NCBI GenBank assembly: GCA_003415625.1
Contig: PYIU01000004.1
Span: 124,001-188,000 of the forward strand
Source: Aquanectria penicillioides
Taxonomy: Eukaryota; Ascomycota; Sordariomycetes; Hypocreales; Nectriaceae
Direction of reading: 5' to 3'
Length of the DNA stretch: 64,000 nucleotides
The position numbers were made by a program, and so were the translations under genes. Below the pieces are notes generated by a model, which was not told where the DNA came from, made no database searches, and worked only from the letters and a program-made list of their open reading frames with translations. This document shows positions 45,385-57,042 of the stretch, piece by piece (position 1 is the first letter of the stretch; the number at the start of each line of letters is the position of its first letter).

Positions 45385-48023
45385 CGCAGATGGGAATGAA
45401 GGAGAGAAGGGAGAGTTGAGTTATCTCGAGTCAAGGTCTTGACTTAGTTAAATAAGGAGACGCGGATAGCACTGGCAGCCAATCAAGCTTTGCTATGACA
45501 AGCCCTGGACCCACAGGTTCCGCCACTATAGACGTAAAAATGGCTATCTAAGCTCAACAATTAATGAGCCTTCAACCGGGCTTGGCGACGCCTATTTGAT
45601 GGATCCAACTCCGAAAAAAACTCCTTGGCGTTACGGAGCGGCAGCACACGCGGCGGGCTCCAGCGCTGGACCCACAGTTGCGACGCCGTGAGACGAGGTT
45701 ACGATAACGGCCGCGTCACGCGGAGCAGACAAAGAGCCAAGGGGCCAATTAGAGGAACTAAATAATCAAGAAGCAAGGCTTCGACGGTGCAAGGACAGGT
45801 ATGCGTTTTCGTGAGCCATGCCGGGGCCCTAGGTTGAGGCTCTCTAGGTGGGTTCTCGCGTCAATCGCCGATTCAAACCCGGGGTTTGGTCAAATCCTGG
45901 TGCCAATGTGTGGGGTCGTGCTGTTGATAGGTCATTAGGTCTTGCGTCACAAAGACGATATCAGCCGACTTTGTCAATCACGACATCGATACCATGGATG
46001 CTTTGCATCGTCTCCGTGTACAGACGGTGTGGAATCCGTTGGGGTGGAATTGTGGCTCGAGAAATAGGGGAATGAAGTCGCTTTACCGGTTGATGTCTAT
46101 TGTGACGCTATAGGGTAGGCGAGATGAAGGAGGGTGCAGCATGGGATTATGCTTTGCAAAAAATCTGCAATTGCAAAGGGGGTCAGTCAACAGATTTGTG
46201 GAGAGAATCAATTGGTTGGATTGGTTGAGTGCTCTCTGCTCAAAAAAAGGTTTCAAACGATGAGGTCGATGGTTGGTTATAATCAAGCTAAGCGACTCAA
46301 GAGTGTACCTATGGCTCCGTGGAAATCCATACTGAACCCTCATGTATGGTATCGTCATTCTCCTAGATTATGAACTCATCCTCATTCTATGGCCTCTTAT
46401 CTTCTTGTGGTTCATACCAGGATATTTGACGTAGACGCCGCTATTTCAGCTAGCATGGGATCAAGCCGAGGCCCTTACACGTCACTGTTCTCTGTACAGA
46501 AAAACTAGACCCCTAATAGCCTAACTAGGCCCACTAATTGCAATAATATATTCTTATTCTGACATCAAGGAAAGGACGAGGGTGTCAAAGTAGGTTGGTA
46601 CAATGCGGGGAGATGATGTCGATCCCGAGTGCCAAGGAAGCGAACTCCCCGAACCAATCAGAAAGACAGTGTACAAGGGCAAACGGAATGAACTATCCAA
46701 GAATGAGCCGCATGGTGAGTTTATCACCTGATATATTCAGAAAACATAAAAATGAAGAAATTCTTCCCTCTGATTGCCATGGAGATCTTGCTGGTCAGGG
46801 GAAATGAAGCTGGTGACGAATACCCTTGCCCCAAAGTTTGGCCCCTTCTATCGCTTCTCTGACAGGCTGAACCCATCGTTTGTATTTGGCCACTTAAAAC
46901 TATAGGCCAGGCACCCAAGAATATGCCGACCTCCTTGCGAATTGGGAATCTGTTTTGGCGGGATGGTAAAGGGCAGTCAACCCTTTTCTTCGCTAGTAGA
47001 AAGGATGAAGCGATGACTGTTCTTTTGCTGCTGGATTGATCACTTCAGTCCGAGATATTCAACTGGCACAGAGATTTGCTGCGCAATTCAAGGTACCTGG
47101 AAATGAATTCTTGAATGAGCTAGGTTGTATGGCTTGAGGAAAGGTATCAAGCATGGACTCAAAGTCTGACTTTAGCATATTCCCCTGAAATAGTAATCTG
47201 TGAATGTAGCTGGACAATTCCAAACACATATACTATGTCTGATTGAAGAAAATAGGATTGTTGAAATGTTTGAGATGAACACCCGCCGTTGTGCCGCAAG
47301 ATAGGGATCAAGCAAGATATCCAGAGGACCCGGCAACAAGGCACATCGTGGCGTTAAACATCATCCTACCCTCAATGCTATGACAATAAATTTTGGTAAT
47401 TGCGCCCCTTAGACAGACAAAGGAAAAAAAGGGGATATTCTATAACTGACCATTTGTTTGGTTGTTGTTCCCAATCCTGTTAGTCCATGTGGGCCCTTCG
47501 GTAATCCGGGGCCCGCGGACTCGGCGGACGGTGCACGTTTCGAGATACAAGCAATAAACGGATGATAAATCAGCCCGTGCATGAAAGATATACCAATCAA
47601 TTCATGCCGAGCCCTCGCCTTATCGAATCTAACTCGTCTAAGCCACTCTCTGAGGTGTTTCGTGTGGAGCACGCCCCTTGAGTGATCTGCCTGGAGCTGC
47701 TGCGTGATATCGGTAGTCATTGGTTAGTCCGTAGTGATCTTAATAAGGTTCAAACTAGTCATCAGGCATCTCTTTGCGGATTTTTTGTCGCATTCACGGC
47801 TGAAGATGAGACAAATTGCCGCCTTCTGGTAGATCTAACCATGTCTGGAGCCCGTGTAGTCGCGACATGGGACACGCTTTGACCACCAACGGGAAGCAAA
47901 ATTCGCTGAAGAAGTGCAACCTAGACCTTCAATTTCTTGGATCCTTGTTGCAACGAACCGGCTGTGAACTGAATTGTCTCTCTGCCGAGGTCGCTTCTTC
48001 GGATGCTCCGGTCCAGAAAAACC
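45385..48023. other. Gene-poor interval of about 2.6 kb
   Basis: No gene supported on either strand. Only short overlapping ORFs occur. Includes the promoter of the flavoenzyme and the 5' region of the next regulator. Confidence 0.4.
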
Positions 48024-49698
48024 ATGGATTGGAAGGCAGAGTGTAAGACAGCAAAGGCTCCGAGAGTGCGGACATGCTGTACCACATGGTAAGTGAACCT
48101 TGGCTATAGCCGCGTCTGTTCCTTGTGAGTCTAGTACTCATCTGTTATATAGCAAGTTCGTAAACTAGTATCAGGCCGATCTTGCACTCATGGCTTGCTA
48201 ATAGGCAACTAGATTCCGCCATCCTGAATGCGACGAGCGAAAGTTCACCTGTCTCAAGTGTGCGGCGGCTGAGCTTAGACGCAATGGCTCTGAAGTTGAA
48301 TCTCGCAAGTCTGGCAGTATCAAGCATCGAACCGCTGGAGGTCTCGAAACCAAACATGCACCACTAGTGCAGCGACCCAGACTGGACCCCGGTGATCCAA
48401 TACCGCCTTCCGAGTTATTTCTCTTCCATCATTGTAGAACGTCAACCTTCAGCGAAATGGAGACTTCAATTACCTCGACCGCGTTTTGGAATACCTATGC
48501 CCTCCCTCTTGGCCACACCGTTGATCCAGTCAAACACGCCCTTTGCGCTCTCGGGGCAGTCCATTGGGCCTACAAGGTCCAGTCTATGAATCTGGCTATT
48601 CCCACATACAAACATGGTCTTTACAATGCTTCTATATTGCAGTACAACCGAGCAATCAACTGCATTACATCATTCACCCAAGAAATATCTCAATGCAATA
48701 TGGAAATTGTTTTGACATGTTGCGTTGTTTTCATCTGCATCGAAAACCTGCAAGGCCGTCATACGGTGGCTCTTCAACACCTGCGTGCTGGGTCTAAGCT
48801 CCTCGCATCTCTGGGGAAATTGAAGCCCGATTCCCTAGATATAAAAAAGGGTACGTTTATCGGTATGGTTTCGGAGATGCTTTACAACCTTGGCCGAGAC
48901 ATGTTGTTTTACCAGGGGAAAGAGGTTGTTCCTAGCATTACATGTCAGGATGTCGAGTCTTTAATGATTCAATATCCTACGGCTCCATTTTCATCCTTCA
49001 TGGCAGCTGAAAAGGCACTGCATATGATGGAGGTGACTGAGGGTTCCATCAGATACTTTTTTGAGCAAAACTTTGGCCACGTGCCTTTGCTTGGCTCCAA
49101 TTCCAGCGACCACCTGGAAAAACAGAATTCATATGAGAGGGTATTGTGGAAGACGCTGGAGTCATCTATCCAAGACTGGATTGTTCGCTATGATCTCTTC
49201 TTGAACCAGGTCGATAAATCTGAGATGTCAAAAAACATGGCAAAACAGAGCGAGGCTCTCTCAATGTGGCGATCAGTCTGGTCTGTGATCTTGAAAATGA
49301 GTTTCTTGCAAGAGTACCCGAGGCAAGAGGAATGGGAAAAAATCGTGGAATTCGTCGAGAAGAGTCTCGCATCTCAAACTTCTAGGATGGAACCAACCTT
49401 TCAATTCTCGGCCGACTTTATTCCTGTAGTATGCCTCGCCGGAGCGGGTACTCTTGATATGGACCTGAAATGGAGATGTGTTCGCTTGTTACGTTCTATG
49501 AAGCGGAGAGAAGGATTCTGGGATAGTAGTGAAATGGCTGGGTTGTTTGAGAAGTTCCTTTTGGCAGACGACAAGACGCAGTGTGGATACAATGATGTGC
49601 TATTAAAGATTCCACATTTGCCAACGGTGCTCTCGTTACTCAGAAGAGGATTGACAGACCTCGAGCCTGGTGTGAGGGTAGCAGAAACGGCTGAGTAG
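48024..49698 (+). CDS. Zn2Cys6 fungal transcription factor with a damaged zinc-cluster junction
   Basis: Exon 1 begins at ATG 48024 in a good context (ACCATGG) and reads KAPRVRTCCTTC up to 48088. The downstream frame starts with RFRHPECDERKFTCLKC, runs without stops to 49698 and has the regulatory domain FLFHHCRTSTFSE, VDPVKHALCALGAVHWAY and TCCVVFICIENLQGRHTVAL (PF11951-like). Two oddities affect the zinc cluster. No AG acceptor joins the exons in phase: the phase-compatible site before the exon-2 codons reads CAAC instead of CAG, and the nearest AG gives TGA. The sixth Cys position is Arg (LKCAAAELRR). The regulatory half is well preserved. It may be an early-stage pseudogene or my splice model may be wrong. 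It is next to the aldolase-P450-dehydrogenase genes. Confidence 0.7.
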
Positions 49699-50270
49699 AT
49701 CAATTACTGTATTTTTCAATCACGATACCATATTAGTTGCGCTTCTTAACCACCTGAAATATTAGTATCCAACAGAGCGCCGCAATTGGATTCAAGAATG
49801 ATCTGACTGACCAGGAACAGAACCGCTGTAGCTCCACCTGACACATGCTTGGGAACGTTATGTAGTGGCTGGTTCCGCATCAGCCGGCCAAGACAATCTG
49901 TATGCAGTAACTAATGTGCCGTAGAGTAATTAGCCTCGAATCCCAACTAGGCATGACTTCGGGACCGGCTATCCCAGCAACCAATGATGCTCCTGTTGAT
50001 GACCTCAACGGATACGAGAGCGAGCCTCCCCCGCATTCCGCCCGGTATGAGAAGACCCAAGATCCACTTAACCCCGAACAACATTCCAGCAGCCTCGGCA
50101 TTTGTTGCCTCTAGAATCCCAAGATTGATACCCCACTTTCAAGTAGGCATAAAATACCCGCGTCGGATGCGCCAACTATTATTTCAACTTCAGAGAAAGT
50201 TCTTCTGCACTGAACATACAGCATCTCGTTTTGACATCCTTCGATTTGAGGATTACATGTCCCCAACATC
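49699..50270. other. Intergenic
   Basis: Between the regulator and the aldolase, both plus strand. No gene recognised. Confidence 0.4.
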
Positions 50271-51288
50271 ATGGCCCCGTCAGCTCTTGATAGCATACTC
50301 AGAGGCCCAACTGGGCCTATCGATGCCGACTCGGATGCGCCAACTGTGTCTAGTCGGATCGGCCCACCCAAGTTTGATGACCCCTACAAAGAGCGCGAGT
50401 ACCTAAAAGGAAGATTGGCTTTGGCTTTCCGAATCTTTGCAAAGCTTGGCTTTGATGAGGGGTAAGTTTTATTCGATGAGATCTTTGATAGGACATGCTT
50501 ACATATGACGGAGTAGAGTGGCTGGACACATTACTTTCCGAGTAAAACTCCCACAGCAGCTTTGAAAAAAATATTCTAACAACTACAAGGACCCTGTCGA
50601 GCCTACGAGTTTCTGGGTGAACCCCTTTGGTGTGGCCTGGCCATTGCTCAAGGCCTCGGACCTCATCCGGGTAGATGCAATGGGCAATATCGTGGAGGGT
50701 GGCCCAGTAAAGTTGCTAAACGCCGCGGGTTAGTTCTTCCTTTTTTTAAAAACCCCAATTCGCTTAAACAAAACTAACATGCTCCAAGCATACATGATCC
50801 ACCATGCTGTTCATGAGGCTCGCCCCGAGGTGAACTGCGTTGCACATTCACATTCAGTTCATGGCAGAGCATTCTCCACCCTTGGGAGATCCCTGGACAC
50901 CATCACGCAGGACTCTTGCGCGTTCTACAATGACCTTGCATTCTATGATTCGTTTGGTGGAGTCGTCCTTGGCGAAAACGAGGGAATCCACATCGCTAAG
51001 TTGTTGGGCAACAAGAAGGCAGCCATCTTGGCGAACCACGGACTGCTCACCACAGGCAACACCATAGAGAGCGCAGTATTTTGGTTCATGAGTCTGGAAA
51101 CCTGCTGTCGCGTCCAGCTTCTTGCCGACGCTGCGGCAAGTGGCAGAGGAGGGGAGGTCGTCAGGATCGGAGAGGAAGAGGCCGCCTTTACGTATAAGAC
51201 AGTTGGCAGCGAAGCCGCTGGTTGGTTCTCTGCGCAACCCACATTCAAGGTCATGGAGAAGGAAAGTGGGGATGAATACATGCAATAA
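50271..51288 (+). CDS. Class II aldolase/adducin family protein
   Basis: Four exons: 50271-50461, 50517-50541, 50590-50728 and 50789-51288. Introns are 55, 48 and 60 nt; all phases close to 284 residues. Family landmarks: [61 protein letters not shown] (metal-binding His-x-His) and AAILANHGLLTTGNTIESA (third His). Fungal members of this group are mostly of unknown specificity; bacterial relatives cleave sugar phosphates such as fuculose-1-phosphate with zinc. The second exon is only 25 nt. It lies convergent to the P450 gene, 358 bp away. Confidence 0.94.
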
Positions 51289-51646
51289 ACAAGCGTGTGA
51301 TTTAGATGTTACCATGTAGTTGTACATGGAATGGTTCGAGGAAGCTATCGTTAGTTGCATTATCAGTGAAGTCTGCTATCTCATGAACTTGAATACCACA
51401 ACAACTTTGCTACAGCTCAATAAAGAATGTCGATCCATGCTACTTAGGCTGTAGTAAAATAATAAGAGGTGGCATTGAGATTAATTATTCATTGCACTCA
51501 GTTAGATGTATAGCTCGAATGCCTCTGTTATTGGGCGCTCCGGAGGCATAGTAGTGCGCGTGCATGTATCTACTCTGCTGCCCCATACAACGTGATTATA
51601 TAACAACATATTCAGCTTAAGTATTGTCCGAGAAATAAGGAGGACC
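51289..51646. other. Intergenic between convergent genes
   Basis: 358 bp of 3' flanks. Nothing else seen. Confidence 0.4.
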
Positions 51647-53346
51647 TCATGATTCGCTCTCACGGCGGGAGATCCACATATTGAGCTTTGACTGAATCAG
51701 CACGCCGAAGAAGGAATTTTGAATGGGTCTCTCTGCATTGACGACGGAGAAATCAAACCGACGAAGCAACTATGCAACACATTAGATCAAGCATAGATGA
51801 AGACATGGACTTAATATACCTCAACAATCATCTTATTAAGTTCAATGAGCGCAATAGGTCGACCTAGGCAACCCCAGCGGCCTTGACCGAAGCACAAGTC
51901 AATAGTGTTGTCCATTGTCTGAAGTTGCTCTGCATTGGCTGATATCCATCGCTCTGGCCGGAAGGATTCAACACCGATACCAAAAACATCCTCGTTGCGC
52001 ATTACTGCTCGAGCACTCCAGGCAACATTGGTTCCAGCAGGGATTCGAATGCCGCACAAGACGGCATCGCGGTCGGAGATGCGAGGCATAATTCCAGAGA
52101 TTGGGGGCCACATGCGGAAGGCTTCCTTGATACACGCTTGGAGATAAGGAAGAGCTCTGGCTTCTGCGTCGGTAATTGGGGAAGAGATAGGTGCGTTGGT
52201 GACGGCATCATCAATCTCCTTCTGTAGCCGACGGTAGACTAAGGGATTTGTTGAAACATGAACCATGACTGTTCTGAGGACGGTTGCTGTCGTGTCTGAG
52301 CCCGCGATGCTTTTCAGGCCTGTTAGTGGCCTTCATTTGACAGTCGAAGATGATTGCTCACATTTGTACTAGTGATTCGGCCTCAGCTTCCCTTTGCTCC
52401 AGTCCATGTCGGACGAAAGACCCAAGCATGTCTTTCTGATCTACTGCTTTTGGCCCATAACGCTCAGCCACCACACGCTTTGCAATGGCCATTATTGGAC
52501 CAAGGCCAACTGTGTCTCTCTCTGATGGCATGAGAGCCTTGCAGAGAGGCGACTGCAGCAAGTTGATGAGCCAGGGAATAAGCGCAAACATTTGCATCAT
52601 GGGGATTGAGGCCTCGGTGGTGCTGATATAACCGTAGAGATCCTTGTCACTGTCCATGAAGCCAAATGACTCACCAAATGCAATGGTGGAGATAATATCG
52701 AGCGTCATGAACTGAACCTTGCGGGCAAAGTCGAATGGACGATGCTCGTTGGCAGTGGACAAATATTTGCTCTCAAGCAGTCGAATGAATCGAGCGATTC
52801 CGGCATCGATTGACTCGTGGAGCCCGTTGATGTCCTTGCCACCGTACCCTGGAGCAAGCTTGGAGCGCAATGCTGCGTGAAGATCACCGCCGCACATTGA
52901 CAAGGTGCAGTCTCTGGGAGGATCGAGCTTGAAGCCCTTGTACCAAGGCGCCCTGTCGAATTGAGAGCGAACACCCCACATACGGCGCACTTCATGGGGA
53001 TCACCGCAGACAACGTAGTTGGGCGCAATGCGGGCAATGAGGCCTGGAACAAGGTGGAAGCGTGTGATTAGCGAGTAGCGACAATCAAGCAGGCGCAATT
53101 GTAGAGCCTCATCGTACCGTGCTGCTTGCAAACCTCGCCAAGTTCTTCAAATAGATTTCCTTGCCACGTCTTGCGAATGAGCCACCAGTCGGTCCAGGCG
53201 GCAGCTGGGGGGCCTTGGATATGGCGCAGTCGATGCCATTGTGCGACGCGAGAGAATGTGAGATGGGCTGTGAACAGACAGAGGAACAATCCCCAGACGG
53301 TCGGTCGTTGGACGGCCTCGAGCAGAGTGCTGAGCGAGACTTCCAT
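51647..53346 (-). CDS. Cytochrome P450 monooxygenase
   Basis: Four exons on the complement: 53118-53346, 52362-53043, 51820-52309 and 51647-51769. Introns are 74, 52 and 50 nt; phases close to 507 residues. The N-terminal membrane anchor is VWGLFLCLFTAHLTFS, followed by a proline-rich hinge (HIQGPPAAAWTDWW). The I-helix reads IIAGSDTTAT (about 304-313), the K-helix KEAFR supplies E-x2-R (366-369), the PERW region is FRPERW, and the heme loop FGQGRWGCLG has its Cys near 451. All catalytic residues are intact. It resembles fungal P450s of secondary metabolism that act at the ER. It is in the same orientation as the dehydrogenase gene upstream and convergent to the aldolase. Confidence 0.96.
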
Positions 53347-54072
53347 GCTTGCGCACGGGTTTCTGGCCTTTCCAGAAGCCTCACAGTTCGGGGAACTGGG
53401 ATAATTTAAGCCAGTAACTTCACGGCTCGGGCTCAGATAAGGGAGACAAGCTGTAGTCAGTTTTGTTCAATGATTTGCGGAAATGGACAGGTCGACAGGG
53501 AAGCGATGCGGGGTACAGTACACGGCATTCAGTCAGTCCATGATAGCTACCGGGAGATCTCGCACAGCATCTTTACCGCCCTGGAACGCACGGTGGCTTC
53601 GTTTTAACAAGAGAAAAACAGCTTCCTGCAACCGATTTGCCATCAGTATGTCCTCTGTTTTACTCGTCACCTTGATATGAATCTGGCAATGTTGGCGGCT
53701 CCTTTCCGACCCACAACCGTTTGCTGACGCTTCCCACTGTGAACGTGAGAGTTCAAAATCCCATCCTTTTAATTATTCTATCACCATGTTCCATTCGTGC
53801 TGGGGAAGTCCCTAGTCGTGGTTTTGGCATATGTTTTTGTTAGTATCATTTGAACTTCTGTCTTCAGACCAAGCTATTGAAGGCCGCCGACTTGTCACAG
53901 CAGCGAGACAAAGTGCGCATGTTCTGTGGTTTCGAATTGACGCGCTAATATATCTTCATAGCGCCATTTGCAAAATCACCCCTCTCACTCATCAATCATC
54001 ACAATTATGAAGAACTTCCCATGGTGCCTTAGAGGAAGGGTATTTAGGTCCACACAAGGACGAACCTTCAAC
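53347..54072. other. Intergenic / P450 promoter
   Basis: 726 bp upstream of the P450 and downstream of the dehydrogenase. No gene recognised. Confidence 0.4.
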
Positions 54073-55692
54073 TCACAGTTTGCTTACCCCACTGACCGAT
54101 GAACTATTTATACTCCTTGAAGAGTGCTCTGCTTCTTTTGCAGTCTGTGCAATAGCAGCAGCGGCCTTTCCAGCTCTCCGTCCAAAGACCGCACCAGATG
54201 TTAAACCGCTTCCACCAGGGTAGTTGGAATAGAACAGCCCGCCCATCATCTCTCCCACGCAAAACACCCCGGGAATCGGATTGCCAGTCGATGAGTGAAT
54301 GAGTTGCGCTGTTTGCGCATCTACTTTAAGCCCACCAAAGGTAAACGTGATGCCGCAGGTGACCTTGACAGCGAGAAAAGGACCCTTATCTAGCGGCAGT
54401 GCCCAATTAGACTTGGCCAAAGCCAACATTTTATGCTGTGATTGCGTCGATAAGCCGTCTTTAATTGCTGGATCCCATTTGCTCTGAGGATTTTCGCGAC
54501 GGTGAGCGTACACAGCCTCGTTATATGCCCGAATCGTGGAGACAAACGCTTGGGGGTCACGGAGACCACCAGATGCGCACTTATTTGCTAATTCTTCCAG
54601 GGAGTTGGCAACAATCCTTTCTACTCGTTCCTCGCGATATTCCTCAGATCTAAGCCACGGGCTGACCTGTGCGTCCCACACCTGGAATGCGAGCTGCTCC
54701 GGCTGGTGTAGGATGGCTCTTCCAAACTTTGCGTACGTGTAGTTGCGCATGTCAATGCCTTCATCGACAAATCGTTGTCCGTCGACGTTAAGCATCAGTC
54801 CGAGAGGGTAGCCCGACTTCGTGTACTCGTTTGAAGCCACTCGATCCCCGATGTGAGGGTTTGCGCTCGCGTCCCAGGCAACCGAATGGCAGCCTGACCA
54901 ATTTCCCACAGGCTGCGCACCAAGCTGTCGGATGCCCAATTCTAGCATATCACCGGTATTATATGGTGTGCCTCGGACCATGGCCAAGTCCCAACCAGGC
55001 CCGAGGAACTGGCTCCGCATTCGAGGATTAGCTTCGAATCCACCGGCAGCTAGAATAATGGCACGAGTCGTCATCATGTGCTCAGCGCCGCCAACATTCA
55101 ACTTGACAGTCGACCTGCCACTGGCCGGGTTCGTCCTTATCTCGCTAAGCCTTGTGGCCCAAGACGTGATAACGGAGTGTCTCTTTGCCGCAGCGAGGTA
55201 ATCCGAGATGAGACCCTTGCCTCCATCTTCCGTCTTGATGCTTAGGCCGCCCCAGAACTTGATCCTACCATCTACCTCATAAGCTTGTCGGTTGAAAGAA
55301 AGCTGAAAGCGGATTCCATTCCTGGCAAGCCATTTGATGGCGGAATTCGAGTCTCCAACGAGAATCTTTGCAAGATCCGGGTCTGACCGCCCTATGCAGA
55401 CCTTTTGCAGGTCGGCGAGGAAGTCTTGTTCTGAATAAGGATCCAGGTCAATCTTTTGTGCACAATCTAGAGTAACATTGTTTACAAGAGGCAGCAAATC
55501 GCCAAGTCCCTCATGGACGATGCGGTATGCGCCCGCAGTGAAGTATGAGTTGCCACCGACCCAGTCCTCGGGGCACTTGTCAATTAGCAAGACTTGATTG
55601 GCGCCTGACTGGGCGGCAGAAATAGCAGATGCAAAGCCCGCGTTTCCGCTTCCAACGACGAGAACGTCTACGTCCTTTGGGAGTGCCGACAT
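54073..55692 (-). CDS. FAD-dependent tricarballylate dehydrogenase-like (TcuA) flavoprotein
   Basis: A single exon of 539 residues. The N-terminal FAD site is VDVLVVGSGNAGFASAISAA. The fumarate-reductase/SDH-like architecture is clear: GGNSYFTAGAYRI, IILAAGGFEANP, VRGTPYNTGDMLELG, NWSGCHSVAWD, NVDGQRFVDEGIDMRNYTY and a C-terminal TFGGLKVDAQTAQ with VFCVGEMMGGLFYSNYPGGS. The NWSGCH and FVDEG motifs are those of bacterial TcuA, which oxidises tricarballylate to cis-aconitate. The substrate in this fungus is not proven; a related tricarboxylate, enone or ketosteroid is possible. No introns and no lesions, while neighbours have many introns; a bacterial ancestry of the family is conceivable but cannot be judged here. 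The start is immediately followed by MSALPKDVDVLVVG, a normal spacing. Confidence 0.92.
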   Translation of the reverse strand: MSALPKDVDVLVVGSGNAGFASAISAAQSGANQVLLIDKCPEDWVGGNSYFTAGAYRIVHEGLGDLLPLVNNVTLDCAQKIDLDPYSEQDFLADLQKVCIGRSDPDLAKILVGDSNSAIKWLARNGIRFQLSFNRQAYEVDGRIKFWGGLSIKTEDGGKGLISDYLAAAKRHSVITSWATRLSEIRTNPASGRSTVKLNVGGAEHMMTTRAIILAAGGFEANPRMRSQFLGPGWDLAMVRGTPYNTGDMLELGIRQLGAQPVGNWSGCHSVAWDASANPHIGDRVASNEYTKSGYPLGLMLNVDGQRFVDEGIDMRNYTYAKFGRAILHQPEQLAFQVWDAQVSPWLRSEEYREERVERIVANSLEELANKCASGGLRDPQAFVSTIRAYNEAVYAHRRENPQSKWDPAIKDGLSTQSQHKMLALAKSNWALPLDKGPFLAVKVTCGITFTFGGLKVDAQTAQLIHSSTGNPIPGVFCVGEMMGGLFYSNYPGGSGLTSGAVFGRRAGKAAAAIAQTAKEAEHSSRSINSSSVSGVSKL

Positions 55693-57042
55693 TTCTCGCG
55701 TGAGTGAAGTTATCGCGGGGGGGGGGGTGATGAACCTAAAGGTTGGGCGTAACTAGCAGGAAGAACAGACGGTAGATAAGCAATGCTGCTGCAGAATCCA
55801 GACCGTTGAGTGATGGCTGACGGTGGAGGCTATGGCCGAGCATTCAAGGTCTGGAAAGTCAACGTCTGGAAGAGGTATCCTGTTAGTGTAATCGTGTTGC
55901 CATGGAGGCCAAGGTTAGGATGCTTTGAGAAGCAAGTTGAACCGGACGGGATGATGTTGCAAAGCCCGCTTTGCTCAGCCAAGTTCGCTTACGTCAAGAG
56001 TCGGAGATGGCTCTTCCGATGATCGCAACGCACCTAACACTAACCCCGCATACTTGTAAAACTGATCTACGCGATGCCGCCGATGAACGGGGCAACGACT
56101 TGTGACGATGCATCCACAGCCTGAAAGAGTGCCTGGTGCTTTGAGACTTGACCAACCCCACGAATTTCGCCCGGGTCGAACTTTGGGACAAAAGCTACGA
56201 CTATATCATTATTTTTCAGGCTATCTAGCGCTTTTCAATCAACCTATCCTAAGTTCCAATGATGCGAAGAGACCCTTAATAAGCCAACAAAGGGCGTTTG
56301 TACGATGTTGGGCATTCAAAACCGAACTTTGAAAATTGAGAAAGAAAGAGTAAAAATAGGCTGAAGTTTCGCATTGTTCAAGTCCATGGCATTCACTTTG
56401 ATGAAATGGAAAATTCAGATAAAGCTAATAAAGCTACCATTAAATCAGCTATGACCCCGGAGACACGTCCAAGGCACCAAAATTCGAGTTACAACGACAC
56501 TAAATCCCCTGAGGCTACCAAATCAGCCCAGAACAGTGTCCTCAATGTGTTATTCATTTATGTGGTGCGGTAAATTTGCTGTTGATATCGCTGCAATGGA
56601 TGGCATGCTTGAGCACGGCATATGTTCATGACCTCAACGGAGACCTCAACGGAAACCTCGCAATGGCAGACGGAAGCTTGCCTGTTGATTGATTATCTCG
56701 GAGTTGTCTTATCCGGCTTCATCTTGGCCAGCTCGGCTCAGCTCTAAGTAGTTTTCTTTCTCTCCCGACAACTCCAGTTACGAATTGCTAAAACCCCATT
56801 GATAAGCTGGAGAAAGCCATGGACCGAGCCGCCACTGTGCCATGGCCCATGGTGCAGGGATGTTAACCCAACTCAGTCACTCCACCGGCTCGCTTCTCCA
56901 GGAATCCTGGTGAAGTTTTTGTCCAACAGTGGCTCGGTTGCTCGCTCGTCCGGCCCTCGCCCTTGATTCCCACTCTGGCTGGGGATTCGTGTCGCGTGGA
57001 GCGGTCAGGACAATCTCCATCTTGTCCAGATCAACCACCGCC
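55693..57042. other. Intergenic
   Basis: About 1.35 kb between divergent genes (dehydrogenase minus, methyltransferase plus). A G homopolymer of 11-12 nt lies just upstream of the dehydrogenase start, near 55716-55727. No gene recognised. Confidence 0.4.

Noticed and set aside
45860..45905. GATTCAAACCC resembling a tRNA B box
   Set aside because: No A box at the right distance and no stem pairing.
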